A DNA stretch of 64,000 nucleotides. Source: Neurospora intermedia (taxonomy: Eukaryota; Ascomycota; Sordariomycetes; Sordariales; Sordariaceae). The stretch covers positions 2,418,001-2,482,000 of the forward strand of contig BTPP01000008.1 of the NCBI GenBank assembly GCA_037102815.1, read 5' to 3'. Shown here one piece after another: positions 52,357-64,000 of the stretch; position 1 is the first letter of the stretch, and each line of letters opens with the position of its first letter. The notes beneath the pieces are model-generated. The model had not been told where the DNA came from. It saw only the letters and a list, made by a program, of their open reading frames with translations, and ran no database searches. The translations under genes and the position numbers were made by a program.

Positions 52357-55300
52357 TATCCAGATGTTGTTGTAGAGCCGTTTGAAACATTAAACTATAT
52401 AGTCAAAACTCATAAGAGTTTGGCTTTCTCAACAAGTTGCACTCCCCTCTGCCTACTTGTAGAACCATCATTGATGTCTTGCTTCATAATGTCTCTCCTC
52501 GGAACTATCGGGCCTAGGGTCCCTCTTTTTCTTCCTTTCCCTGGTGCATCTGTGGTGCTAGAACTAGTGTACGAAATCCTGAATCTGAATGCTGTGACAT
52601 ACAACTTTAGAAAAGTTGTCTCACCCCACGTTCCAACTTCCTCGGAAGAATGTTCCTTGTCCTTGTGTGTTCATGTTCCGTGCTCTGACGCACTTACACT
52701 TGAATTGGGGCTCAAGTCAGGTTATCTTGTTCTTCTTCCATCTATCTGACTGGGCGCCAACCGAAGAACGAGTTGATGACACTGACTGAGTGGGTTGATG
52801 GCACTGACTGAGTGATCTCGCCACCTATGCTTCTAGCCCGTCTTGCTGTTTGTGAGTTCTGTGCCGCGAGCGGCCGCCGCCGCGTTATCTGACCAAGCAA
52901 ATGGGAGCCCAGCTGAAAAGACATGTTACATACATGTTCAGCTCCCTTCGAAAGAAGCACTCACTGCATAGCCGTATCGGTACATGTATGACATGTGCTG
53001 AGAAGCAACTCACTGCTGCCATCACCGAACTACTCATGTATGTCTAGTTCACTATTCCGGGACGGGACGTATGGAATTCCAAGGGCGGGTATGTAAATCC
53101 GGCAAGGGCTACAATGTTGGCCATTGGCACACACCGGAAAGGCATCTATCTTTACGTAGGTAACCACGCACGCCATAGCTCTCGATGATAGACGTGGGGG
53201 TTACATCCCAACCTCTTTCACAACGGCCTTCTCACTGGTTCACGGTCTTAGTGAACCCGATACCGAGTGAAGATCTTTTAGCTCTCAGTAATTCCCTATC
53301 GTGTGTTGTCTTCCCACGTCTTTGAAGTTTCTTGTTATCTGGCACTAGTGAAGCAATAATGGATTTTCCGGCATGTCTCGGGTTCCGAACTGCATCGTAC
53401 TGCCCGTGTCGTTGGTCGTCGCATAGATAGTCACAAGTGTGTGTATGAGTCCTCCGTGGGCAATTGGCCCTACGTATCCTGGCTTTGGCTTTAGTGTATG
53501 TATATAGAGGTCTGGAGAAAAAAAAAGGTGTGTCGATCTATGGACGCAATCGCGCGGCTCGTTGAGGAAAGCTGGGGGTAGGATTGGATTAGCCCGCGCG
53601 GCTCGTTGCCGATCTCTGCTGAACTCCAGGTCAAGAACCAACGGAAACAAACTGAAGACGGCACTGGACCAACCGACTAACCGACCGATAATCCGAACGA
53701 GTGAGGCCATCATGCCGTATTTCCTTGCTGCACGCTTTTTGTATTTTCTGTTGTGCCCGCAGAACTTCAGCTAACAGTTCCGGTTGTACGACAGCTGAGG
53801 CTGCGGGCTCGCTGAGACCGAGTTGTAGCAGCTACCTTGGGCCAGACTGCGCTGCCTGAGGATGGAGGGCTTGGTGAATATTGACAGTAGCTATCTCCAA
53901 GTAAATATGAGGCGGCATTGCCATCGGGTGAAGAGTATGTGTGGCGTTGTGATTGTGCAGTTTGTAGCTCCATGGCTCAATCTCTGCCGCAGAAAGCGGC
54001 TTGCATGCAAATTGGACGGACGTCTTCGAGGAGGCTACCCGGCACTTTTTGTGATGGAAGCCTACAACGAACAATAAAGTGGTATGGATGGAAGGCGTAT
54101 CGCGGTGCCCGACATGAGGCGTTTTCCCAAGACCCAAGTGCCGGCCGACTTTTAAGGAGGACTTGTTGTTTCCAAGCGCATAGCCTGACCGCTTTTCCAC
54201 CACTTCCTTTTGTGCTTGTAGTGGATATGTTTCAAACCAGTTAAGACAACCCAGCAATGGACGAGCGGCGGCGGCTGGTTCGGCGAGCGAAGGGGGTAAA
54301 TAGTTTGTGAATGAGTGTTCTTGGCTTTCTTTTCGATATCGGAATTTTGTGGTCCTCTTGGATTCCGTCCTGGTAGAAAATGAGAAGTTCGAGTACACGT
54401 GGTTTACCGTCGCACCCGGACTCGCTCGACTAGGGCCGGATCACCATTCCCCGGGCTTTAGGAGGTATCCGGTCGGTCAAGCTCTAGTGTATAGACTACT
54501 GCTTCCATGTCCCTGCTGTGTATTGTGATACGGATTCCTCTCTCGTGTTCGGTTGTGCACCACCACACACTCAGCGAGGGAACCCCAAACATGAAGCTAG
54601 AGAAGCCAAGATTGTTGGAAGCATGCCCTGTTGTCTGGCTGTGCTGGTCTGCAGATTTGTATAGTGTAGTAAACCCGCGCTGAACGGGCGAATAACCGAT
54701 GAAGCTAACCGTTGTGTGTTTCTGGCAAAGTTTCTTTTTTGATAGCGTCGTCCCATAGAATCGTAAGCGAACAGATCATTGCAGCGTTAGTGAGTATATA
54801 AAAGGAGTCTTGGAAGCTAGCTAGGGAGGGATCAGGAAAAGGGCCCGTTCTATCGGGAATCGGAAGTCGTTCAATTTCCATGAGGTAGCAACGGGGGTGA
54901 AGCGGGAGCGGGTCTCTTTTTCATCTCTCCCTGTCAGTGTTCGATGGAAGGGAATGAACATGGAGGAGGTGTGTGACTTTGGTGGGGATTTTGTTGATTT
55001 CCAGTTGTTGCCTGCCCCCCCTGACCGGTGTCGATGACGTAGTGGTTAATCTTAGCGGTTACTTAGCGGGCGCATCCTATCATCTTGTAGCGTCCAGGAT
55101 CCTTCCCTTATTAGGTTCCTTCTGCCAAACTTTGTCCCGATCCAAGACAGCGATGTTTCGAGAATCAACAAGCAAAGAGACGGTTTTTGTCGTTGGCAGA
55201 TAGCAAGTATGGGGAAGAGTCAAAGTTGGATATGTTCCCCAGATCAGCATGTGCCTTTTCCATTGTGTCAATTCAGTTCCTGTTTTTCCAGCGAAGGTCC

Positions 55301-57803
55301 CAGTACATTTCCAGGGACAACCTCGGTTGTCTTGGGTATTTATGGGCGGATATCCGTGGTGGATGTGGGTCTTTTTTTTTTGTTCAGATCGATGATCGAG
55401 AGGCCGGGAGTGGTTGTGAACTTCCTTCCCTTCCATTCAAAGCTCGCTGTTTCTAGGAACCCGATTTTGAAGCCGACAAATGCAACCCCAGACTGGACTG
55501 TTTGTTACGTTGCATACCTCACCCATATTGGATGAACACGCGGATATCGGATGGCTCTTTTTTCGTAATATCATTTTGGAGTTTTCTTCTCTTTCTTTTT
55601 TTTCCCCCTTTTTCTTCCCCTCTTCTATTGGGAAATCCACTTCAGACAACCCCAGTAAGAATTGGAAGAGAAGCGAAGCAGAATCTGTTCGTCGACACAC
55701 TGACAGCGCCCGGTGTTCTTGATCCGAAAGCTGGCTCGGCGGTTGCGCTTTGGGGCCCAAATCAGGTAATATCTACGCCTTGGCATCCATGTCGGCTATA
55801 CTTGAAGTGGATTAGAGGGCCCCTCTTGAAGCGGTCTTGGCACATGATGGGGATCCACGCTTCAGCAGGGCATGCTTTTCCGCTGCTGCTGGCAGCCCAC
55901 AGCAGCCTCACATCTCGCGGCGTGGGTTAGAAATCTGTACCCCAATACGCGGTAATTTATAATTCCCTTTACTGTGTAAATACTGGACCGGTGCTGGGAA
56001 AAACAGTGCTCATCTCGACAGTTTGCGAATAGGGGAGGAAGAGGTTCAGTTCTGAAGAGACTCGCTGGAGAAACTGGAGATGGTCCGAGAAGGCCAATGC
56101 TTGGATGACATGGTACCTTGCTTGGTTCGTCCGAATATTCTCAGCGTCATAGTAACGGTCAGACTCGATTGCTCCTCACTTCTGAGGCAGCAGGTTGGCC
56201 GTGCCTACTTATTTTTCTTCAAGCCATGCGGTGTTGTTAGAGGTACTTACTGTACGTACAAGTCCGTGTCCACCACACACAGGGAAAGCGCCTCCAGATT
56301 GTGATGTTGACGAACGCAATCCCCACTGCGGGAGCGCGAGTCATAGTATTGATTGGAGGATTGTTGTGCACATTCTGCATCCGTGGAATTGGAGATTGGG
56401 CAAGAACGACTGAATGACCATTAGAAAAAAAGAATTGGCAAGAGCAACAAAACTGAAGTGGACGACGGGAAGTGGAGGTGGAGGGTTCAAGTTCCCTTTG
56501 CCGCTGTCCTCTTTCCTCTCGCTGCCTCTCACCCGACCTCTCATGCTCTCCAGTCTCTTCAATCTCGAGACGCTTTGTGTTTCCTCTTGGTCTCTTCGTT
56601 TCGTTCTTTGCCTCACACCGAGTCGCAGACAGTTCGGTTGATACCAAGTATGAGCTGACGGAGACTGGTTGGCCTTGATTCATTTTCACTTGTTTAATTT
56701 ACTTTTGTTGCTCAAGTTACACCAATACCACGCTTTACCGTACATACTTACCGAACATCACTTCCGTTGTTGTTACCACTCTCGGCTCCTGAAATCATAC
56801 CACCACCACCACCACCACCACCACCCACCACTCCCAACACACACAACATCTACTACATACAAGGAACAATCACAGGGCGGACTGTCTTCAGCGGCTAGCT
56901 TTTCCCCTCTACGGCTACGGCACTACATTCATACCTACCAACCAAGCATTGGCATACCTCATTTCGCATTGCCCTGTCACTCCGTTATACTGATCGCTAC
57001 CACCCCTTACCTTTGCTGTTACAGAACAAGAAAAGAGACACGAGAGAGACGACAGCACCCTTCCTTCACTTCGACACAGACACTACCTAGACTTTCACAA
57101 AGGGAAAGGAGTGGAAAAGAAAAGGTCAAGATATCCAACGGTACCTCGCCTCGGACCATTAGTACCGCCCGCCATCCAGTGTCTCAGCGAGCCTGTCTCA
57201 GGTCCCCGCCCACCCACTCAATATACACTACAGCCTGGTACCTTTTTTTTGCCCCTGGATTAAACAACTGGAAATCATCCCACTGCCCGCCAATCACCAG
57301 CCATACCGCCCACACCTCTTACAACCAAAACTGGTCTACTGCGTACATAGATAGGTACTCTCTACCGGCGAGAGACAGCCTGTCTCTCTCAACCAAGTAC
57401 CAAACACCAACCGACCCCCCCAATCCCGCCCGTTACTGCTATCATCCATATCGCCCTGTGATCATACAATGTTCTAAGACATAGCTACATTTCAGACGGG
57501 CCTTTTCCCTGTTTGCTTGACTGCGACCACTATAGCTGCCAGAGTCCGGCAGAGGCGGCACCTAGTCTCACCAGTCAGAAGCCAACCAGGGGCACTTCTA
57601 ACCATATCCCTCCCCCTGTTACCTACCTGGTCCGGGTTCCAATCTCGAGGCTCCCCCGTCCCGTCTGACTGCCTGCTGCTGGCTCTGTGCTGCTTGCTTG
57701 CTGCTTGCTGCTGCATTTTGCATCCGGCAGTATCCCAGCACCACCGCAGATTATCCTCATTCTGATAGTCTATACGGTACCCACGCCGCCAGCCCGTAGA
57801 GGT
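52357..57803. other. Gene-poor stretch and long leader region before the DUF1765 gene
   Basis: About 5.4 kb with no protein gene I can support. Open frames of up to 271 codons occur, but the longest ones (53832-54398 minus, 56669-57484 plus) begin at GTG or TTG and have no motif. The part from about 56700 is pyrimidine-rich with CAC repeats and probably contains the promoter and leader of the DUF1765 gene. A 27-bp (CAC)n run lies at 56800-56826. A tandem ACTGACTGAGTG word occurs twice near 52779-52815. Confidence 0.45.
56800..56826 (+). repeat. (CAC)n microsatellite
   Basis: About nine CAC triplets follow ATCATAC in the presumed upstream region of the DUF1765 gene. Simple repeat, no coding support. 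Confidence 0.85.
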
Positions 57804-60800
57804 ATGGACATCGTGAGACCAGTACAGGGCAGCAGGGCCAAAGCGCTGCACGCTTTCGACTCTCCAAAGAGTCTCCAATCGCGAACCACGGCCGACCACG
57901 ACGGTAACCAAGCCAGCAAGCCAAGCACGCCCTTCAGCAGGGGCAAATCGCGGCTCAACCGGACGTCAATCACCAGCATCACTCCGGCGCTCAGCTCCAG
58001 CGGAAACGACACACCGGTAGACCCAAAGCCGGAAGGCTTGCTGAAACTCGACATCCCCCGCACTGGCTTCGACACTGGGATGACTACTGGGTCTGCGCAG
58101 ATACTTACGAAGACGACCAAGTCGCCCACCAGTCCATCTGAGACCCATATCCACAGGCTGTCCACCCTCTTTACCTCCGGCCGCTGCAACTCTCTTTCCA
58201 GTCGCATCGACTTGCTCAACTCTCCCACCAGTCCCATCTCCCCCACGAGCGCTCCCCCAACCCTCCCCGACCTCAATGTTCCACTTACACTAGACTTTGC
58301 TGCAGAGCTTGGACGGTCTTTTAGCATTGGCTCCAAGATCGAGCCTTTGCGTGGTGTGGCCTCGAAGGAAACAGTCGTTACAATCCAGGACGCAGAGCCA
58401 GAGACACCGCCCGCTATTGCGCCCGTTGCGCCCGCTATTTTAACCGTCAGCACAACCGAGCTGACCACAGCGAAGACGACTACGACCACGACCACGACGT
58501 CGACGGCCCCAATTATCCCTCCAAAGTCGCCAGCCCGAGAATCCCTTTCTCACAGGAACTCAATGATCGATCGTCGGCGATCATGGATGCCTGGTTCGAC
58601 CACGACTGTGATCTATGACGCCAAGGAGACCGCCGAGGACCGTCGCACCAGAAAACTGTCGAAGCCGAATCATGGTACCGGAACGCAGGAGGCCGCGCTG
58701 GAGGATGTAAAGGAATTGCAGAGACCCAAGACGGCCAATGTAGAATCCTTTGCCGATTATGCGAGGCGCTCGTGGATCCCGTCTTCAAGGTCCCCGTCAC
58801 TACCCCCCAAAACCCTCACAAAACAATCGCCAGTCGAGGGCGGGCACAGTGAAGGACGCAGGCCGTCCAAAGTGGAAGGATTGCTCAGGCTTGGCAGTAA
58901 GAGGGATAAGTCCGATGGGGGTGTTAGTGGGAGCGCCACAGGGGCAGGTGGTGACGCAGATGCCAGCCGGCCACAAGAAAGCAGCAGCCGTAGTCGAGCT
59001 CTACATCGGGCAAGCAGCTTTGTGGCTCGGATAAAACAGCGACCCCAAAGTGTCTTGTTCTCCAGAAGCTTGTCAACTACCTCGATATCAGCTTCATCTG
59101 TCATCAGCTCCAAATCAAGTGACCTTGACAGCAACGCGTCCTCCGGCATTGACACCAGCACTTCCGCGGCAAAGCCCGTTAATCAGTCCACCCCGACCAC
59201 CACACCCGCTAAAAAATTGTTGCAAGCAAAGGATGCCAAACACGATGTTTCGAGCAGCAACAGCGACGCCCCATCCACAACGAGGAATTCGTCTCTGGAC
59301 ACCATTGTTACAGCAGCTACCTCCGAACACGCATCCCACTCAACCGCAGACACGAGCATCACAATGCCACACCCTACGTCCGGCGACCCGCTATGGTCGA
59401 CCTTCCGAACGCTCGATAGCGAGTTTTCCAGATTCGTGGCCAAGAATTCGACCCCCATGCGCATGAACGTAGTACGATCGACGCTTGTACCTTTTCTCCG
59501 CAGCACGTCACACCACCCATCCAACACGAACACAAAGCTGCTCTCCCCCGAAGACTTTGAGCGCCGAGCAACGATCTTGAACAAATGGTGGAACGGTCTT
59601 TTGGACATGTTGGATGCTGGGCAGTCCAGGCTGGATAGGAATGCTTTCGCCGCGTCCGCGGGCACCGGCCCTGTGACGCCCCCTCCTCCCACGTTGGGCA
59701 CTAATCTACAGCCAGTCGCAGGTGTTGACAGACCGACGTTACTCGAAACCATTACCATACTCATGATGCGCCCAGAGTGGAGGTCCTGCACCAGCTCTTT
59801 CCAGCCGCTATCTCAACGTTCGCCAGAGGAGCGCGTGCGCGGCCGATCGTCAACACAGTCCACCGCAGACGAGGCCGAGTTGGCTGCCATTGACTTTGTC
59901 GCCCAATCCGCCGAGCATAATGTCCGGACCATGTTCGTCAACAGCCTTGCCAGGCAGATGGCTCTCGTAGTAGACAAGATGTGTCTACGACATGCGCCTC
60001 TTAGCTTGGTCAACTGGAGTGGCAAGGCATGCGCCTATGCCTTTTTCTTCGTTCCCGGGGTAGCGGACATTCTCGTGCGTCTTTGGCAATTGAATAGCGA
60101 CCTTCTGCGCCGGACGTCTGACGAGTTGGGGCTTCCACGGAGGAGCAAAGGCGAGAGTGAGGATCTTGTGGCGCTCTTCCCACCGCATCTTGGACAGTGG
60201 GGTTGGACGTCAGTCAAGACACTGGGCAACAAGTTGCGCATGCCAGCAAAGCCACCCGTCACCCTGACAAAGCCTGCCTGGCACGGTTCCTGGGTCTCTA
60301 GATGGCGAGGAGGCGATACCGACTTGTTCTACATCTTTTGCAAGTACTATCACATCCTCTGTGCTGACTTCATGCCGCAAGGCCTTCCTCTAGTTGAGAA
60401 GGCGCGTGCCCCCGGTTTCGTCCTGGTGCATGCTCAACTTCTCTCGACCCTGGATGGCGCGATTCACCGTCAGGCCTCTATGGACGCATTGCTAGGACCA
60501 CCGATCGCCGACAGTCTCCATGGTACCGACGCAACCATGACTGGAGCCACTGGGCTCTCACTACCCAGCAATGTCTTGAAGGGGATGGACGAGAATAGAC
60601 TTGTTGCCTTGTTGAAGGACATGTTGTCGGGGAAGTCTGTGGTTGAATCCGAGATCAGGCATAATTTTGCCGAGTCATTCATGGCCGTTATGGTCGCCGC
60701 TACCAAGCGGACCTCCAAATATGACCACGCCGCTTGCTTCATGCTTTGCGACTTCCTCCAGGAGGCGCTCACGGCTTTCAACACATACCAGGATAACCAG

Positions 60801-62400
60801 AACAACAGCATCGCCACCCCTGATACTCTTAGCAGTTCACTCGTTAACTATATTGATTGGCCCTTTTGGTTCGAGGTCAGCAAGTTGATTATGGATTCCA
60901 ACAACACCATGTCAGAGATTCGTATCATCTCATTCCTTTACTCAGTGTGGGATGCTATCGTTGCTGATCCGGTACGCAAGGAGCGACTGTGCTGCGAGTG
61001 GTTGTTGACGGAGGAGACCTTTGAAAGGTTTTTCAATCACTGGTGTCCCATGGTTCGCGCCTACTACATGCGTCTCCTGTGTTGGCGTGTTTGCAGGGAC
61101 ACTGGAAATATCAATGAGCTGGACAAGTAAGTAATCCTTTTGTTCCTCGCTGGTCTTGGTGCTGGTGTGCTGATCATCACGTAGTAAAATCTTCCTGCTT
61201 GTTGCACAGCGATTGAGAGCCGTCTGGTCACACTATCTGTGGATGTGGCAGACTGCTGAAGCTGAGGGTCGTATGCCCCCTTCAAGAGCACCGTGTCTCC
61301 CAACACCCGGCAAGCGATTCCTGATCATCCGAAGCGAATTTCAGCCGGCGCAGACGCCCTTGTACCTTGGCTTTGACTCCTTCACCACCTCCTTCCCAGG
61401 AATGGATGGCTCCTTCGACTACCAGTCCACCAGCACTGAAAGCAGGTCGAGCATAAGGGTCGAAGAGACTTCCAAGAAGAGATGGTCTCTTCTGGGCAAG
61501 GTTCTCTCTTTTACCGCTTCGCAGGCCCACCTACCTAATGGTGCCACAAACGGCAAGCGGACATGGGATGAAGAACTCGAGCAAGCTAGGCGCGAAACGG
61601 CTGCGGCCGCTGCAGCCCGGGCCGGTCCTTCTCCGCCTGGAAAGCAGAACTCCGGAATGAACGCCAAGCCGTCATCTGACTTGGGTACATCAAACGGATC
61701 TGCCCCTGTCTCTGATGCGGCCACCTTTGTGTTCCGGTTCGCTCTCACATGGCAAGGCACCGTCGGTCCCCAGCGTGACATGGTCCTGTACCGGCCTCGC
61801 CTTCCAGCTCCCGCTCATTCGAGAATTCTCAATTGCGCCGCCGTCTCCTCCGATGGACCTCTCAACCGCGAGGTCTACAGCAGCCCTGGCTCGCCTGTCA
61901 TCAACTCTGGTCTCTCACCGTTCGCCCGTCGCTGCAGCGGACAATCAGAGACAGGCCTAATCAGCCACGTCCGCAACGCTCGTCCGCTCTCAAGCGAAGC
62001 CAGCTCAGAAAAAAACCCAAACCGCCGCCGCTCAACAGGCGGCAACGTTGCAATGTTCCACATTGGCGAGTCGTCTGACGATGAAGGCCCGCTGGTTGAT
62101 ACTCGCTCTGCTGGAAGAATGCGAAACGGCAGCCCTTTTGCACGCGCGCGTTCGCCTCCTCCTAGTGGGTTCGACAGCGAAGTCAACCGTCTGCACCTGG
62201 CCGTCCGCGCTCAGAAGCCCGTAGGGATTTATGCCTCGGGCGCGGTGTATACTGGCAGAGCGCTGGCGGAGTGGAGTCTGGTGGTGAGTGAGTGCAACAG
62301 CTTTGTGGAGCGGAGGAGGGGTGAGGGTGTTTTGGGGTTGAAGGATGTGGAGGTGCCGAACTTGGGGGTAGAGGGTATGGGGTTGAAGAGAGGGGGTTAA
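57804..62400 (+). CDS. DUF1765 (UPF0592-type) large fungal protein
   Basis: Exons 57804-61126 and 61185-62400 give 1512 residues; the 58-bp intron has a GTAAGT donor. The start is the first ATG of the frame (MDIVRPVQGSRAKALHAFDS). The first 550 residues are Ser/Thr/Pro-rich with phosphorylation-like basic-Ser patches (RRRSWMPGS, RALHRASSFVARIKQRPQS). The conserved part begins near 550 (LWSTFRTLDSEFSRFVAKNS, KWWNGLLDML) and includes the core NWSGKACAYAFFFVPGVADI, PAWHGSWVSRWRGGDTDLFY and IFCKYYHILCADFMP, then long helical repeats to DNKIFLLVAQRLRAVWSHYL. This matches what I know of fungal DUF1765 proteins (UPF0592 in S. pombe), whose function is not defined. The tail is basic and Ser-rich. A membrane link suggested by the family name is not obvious in the sequence. 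Confidence 0.85.
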
Positions 62401-64000
62401 AAAGCCCCGCCCCGAAAGATACCATGATGGCTGTCGATACAGCGAACATGCGGTGGAAAAGCTGGCTGGAAGAGAGCCGGAATGACTTTTGGAATGACAT
62501 TTCTCTCTGTGTTTTGGATTTGTCTGTTGTTGAGATACCCTCCCCCTTTTATCCCCTTTTAACGTGCGTTTTTCAGCAATGACGGCACACCTCATGGGAT
62601 CTGCCTGCATCATCATTAACATCATCATATCATCATCATCTACAACCATCATGTACCCACCTACCCGTCTGTCTCTACGACGTCAACATATTCTCTTTAT
62701 CACTCACCCAACAAGCAACTAACACTGGCGTTCACGGTCGACTTACATATCTCCTTGATCACCTAATTCGCTTCGTCATCACATTTTGACGCTTGCTCTG
62801 AATTTCTTTTCTTGTTTTCTTCACCTTGCTGCATAGATCACACACACGCAAAAGCTTCACACATCCCTACATACTTGTACATGTACACACGGCTGGGTTT
62901 CACAGCACACCGTTGGGGATTTTTGTGTGATATATACAAACACATATTCTACCACATATCTCATAGCTCTCTCAATTCTTCTGTTCATGGTTCCCGCACG
63001 GCGCAGGGCTGGCTTCTTTTGGTTTTGGTTTTGGCTTCTCGGTTGGAACTTGGCAAGTTTGGGTGGAGAGAGTTTCTTTTATTTTATTCATTTTCCTTTC
63101 TTAGGGGTCGTAAGTGTGGCATGCGGTGGCAGGGCATTGTGATGCCCCTGGATTGGGTGCGGTGATTGCAGGTGGTCATAGAAGGAAAAGTACCGGAGGC
63201 ATTGATTACACTGGTGGTAATATACTTGTTGAATACACTTGAGCGTTGCTACGGCAAGGATGATGTGCGTGCGTGCGTAGTGGCCGTGTGCTGTGGTGGT
63301 GACTGACCGTTTGTCTTAGGAGGGAGTGGCCTTTGGGAGGATCGCGTGTGTGCGGAATACTAGAGATCTTTAGGAGAAAGTACCTCTATCCAACGTAGCA
63401 CAAGATCTCATCTACGCAAACAACCTCGTATGTTTGCCTGCCCATTGCATTTGCTTACCTCTTCCCCTCCATTACTCTTCTACTCTTTCATTCTGCTTCT
63501 TTTCTTCCTCATATAACTCCTCCTACCCAAATATTCTCTAAAAAGTAATTCCATCAACAACGCGGTACTACACCACAATATCTGACCATTGTACAAAGGC
63601 ATACTCACAGCCTGGTGAATTCGATACTATCTACGCACTCACTCCTTTCTCCGTTTCTAATATGAAGTCCGGAGATGTCCTCTCCGATCCACCATCTTTT
63701 TTGACTCTTTTATCTCCTCTAATCTCCGCAAGTCGACCGATATTTCCTCTCTCCGGTTCGATGAAAGTTGAAGATAGCGACTCCCTCGATCCCACCTTAT
63801 TTGCCAGCAAATGGAGGAGCGTTGAATATCAGACTGCATAAGACCAGAAATGGAGTCCGCTTGCGGTGGGGCGGGGGGCCCGTTTGTGGAGAGGATGGGG
63901 AAGGGTTGGATCATCTCCTGGGTGGGAATGAGGTGAGGGGAGGGGGAGGTGAGATGGGGGTGAGTGATGGACGGCACTGAGGGGGAGGACTGGAGATGTG
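62401..64000. other. 3' flank of the DUF1765 gene to window end
   Basis: About 1.6 kb with a CATCAT repeat (62608-62640), CT-rich tracts (63430-63530) and no supported gene. The final 200 bp are G-rich on the plus strand. A gene beyond the window may begin here, but nothing inside proves it. Confidence 0.4.

Noticed and set aside
53832-54398. Minus-strand open frame of 188 codons
   Set aside because: It opens with GTG and has an ATG only near its end. No domain, signal peptide or splice support.
56669-57484. Plus-strand open frame of 271 codons with a poly-His stretch
   Set aside because: It begins at TTG, has no Met codon in the frame, and its composition comes from CAC repeats and CT-rich leader sequence.

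Overview
The window is chromosomal DNA of a filamentous ascomycete, almost certainly Neurospora crassa or a very close relative. The evidence is short introns (50-260 bp) with GTRNGT donors and CTRAC-type branch sites, long leaders, genes split about evenly between the strands, two dispersed 5S rRNA genes of Neurospora type, and a sec-9/plp-1 gene pair like the one known from N. crassa. There are 17 protein genes I support well, one weak protein gene, two 5S rRNA genes and one tRNA-Asn. I see no transposon with coding capacity, no CRISPR array and no virus-like element.

Layout. 0-9 kb: dUTPase (+), pyridoxal kinase (-), PCNA (-) and a vezatin/VezA-like membrane protein (-). dUTPase and PCNA are S-phase genes and both have ACGCG (MluI cell-cycle box) motifs upstream. 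10.8-14.9 kb: EMC6 (+) and a large GTPBP1-type GTPase (-). 16.3-24 kb: a weak basic-protein gene, then sec-9 (+) convergent with plp-1 (-). SEC-9 is the essential SNAP-25-like SNARE; PLP-1 is a patatin/NB-ARC/TPR NLR-like protein. In N. crassa these two genes form the allorecognition pair that triggers germling-regulated death when unlike alleles meet. Both look whole here, and this is the most striking system in the window. 25-29 kb: two outward-facing 5S rRNA genes flank a gene for a Gly/Leu-rich secreted protein, followed by a small conserved unknown. 31.6-38.8 kb: FAD synthase (+), an RBR-type ubiquitin ligase (-) whose upstream coding region holds five in-frame stop codons, and a DUF1275 membrane protein (-). 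41.7-47.2 kb: cystathionine gamma-lyase (cys-16, -), with two near-matches to CYS3 sites upstream, and a Zn2Cys6 regulator (+). 49.3-62.4 kb: ribosome-assembly factor Rpf2 (-), tRNA-Asn (-) in a 7.3-kb stretch with no convincing protein gene, and a 1512-residue DUF1765 protein (+).

Exon structures were rebuilt by hand from splice signals, frame continuity and family motifs. Every multi-exon model listed gives a total length divisible by three. Start choices are least certain for the vezatin-like gene and the RBR ligase. No database search or transcript data was available.
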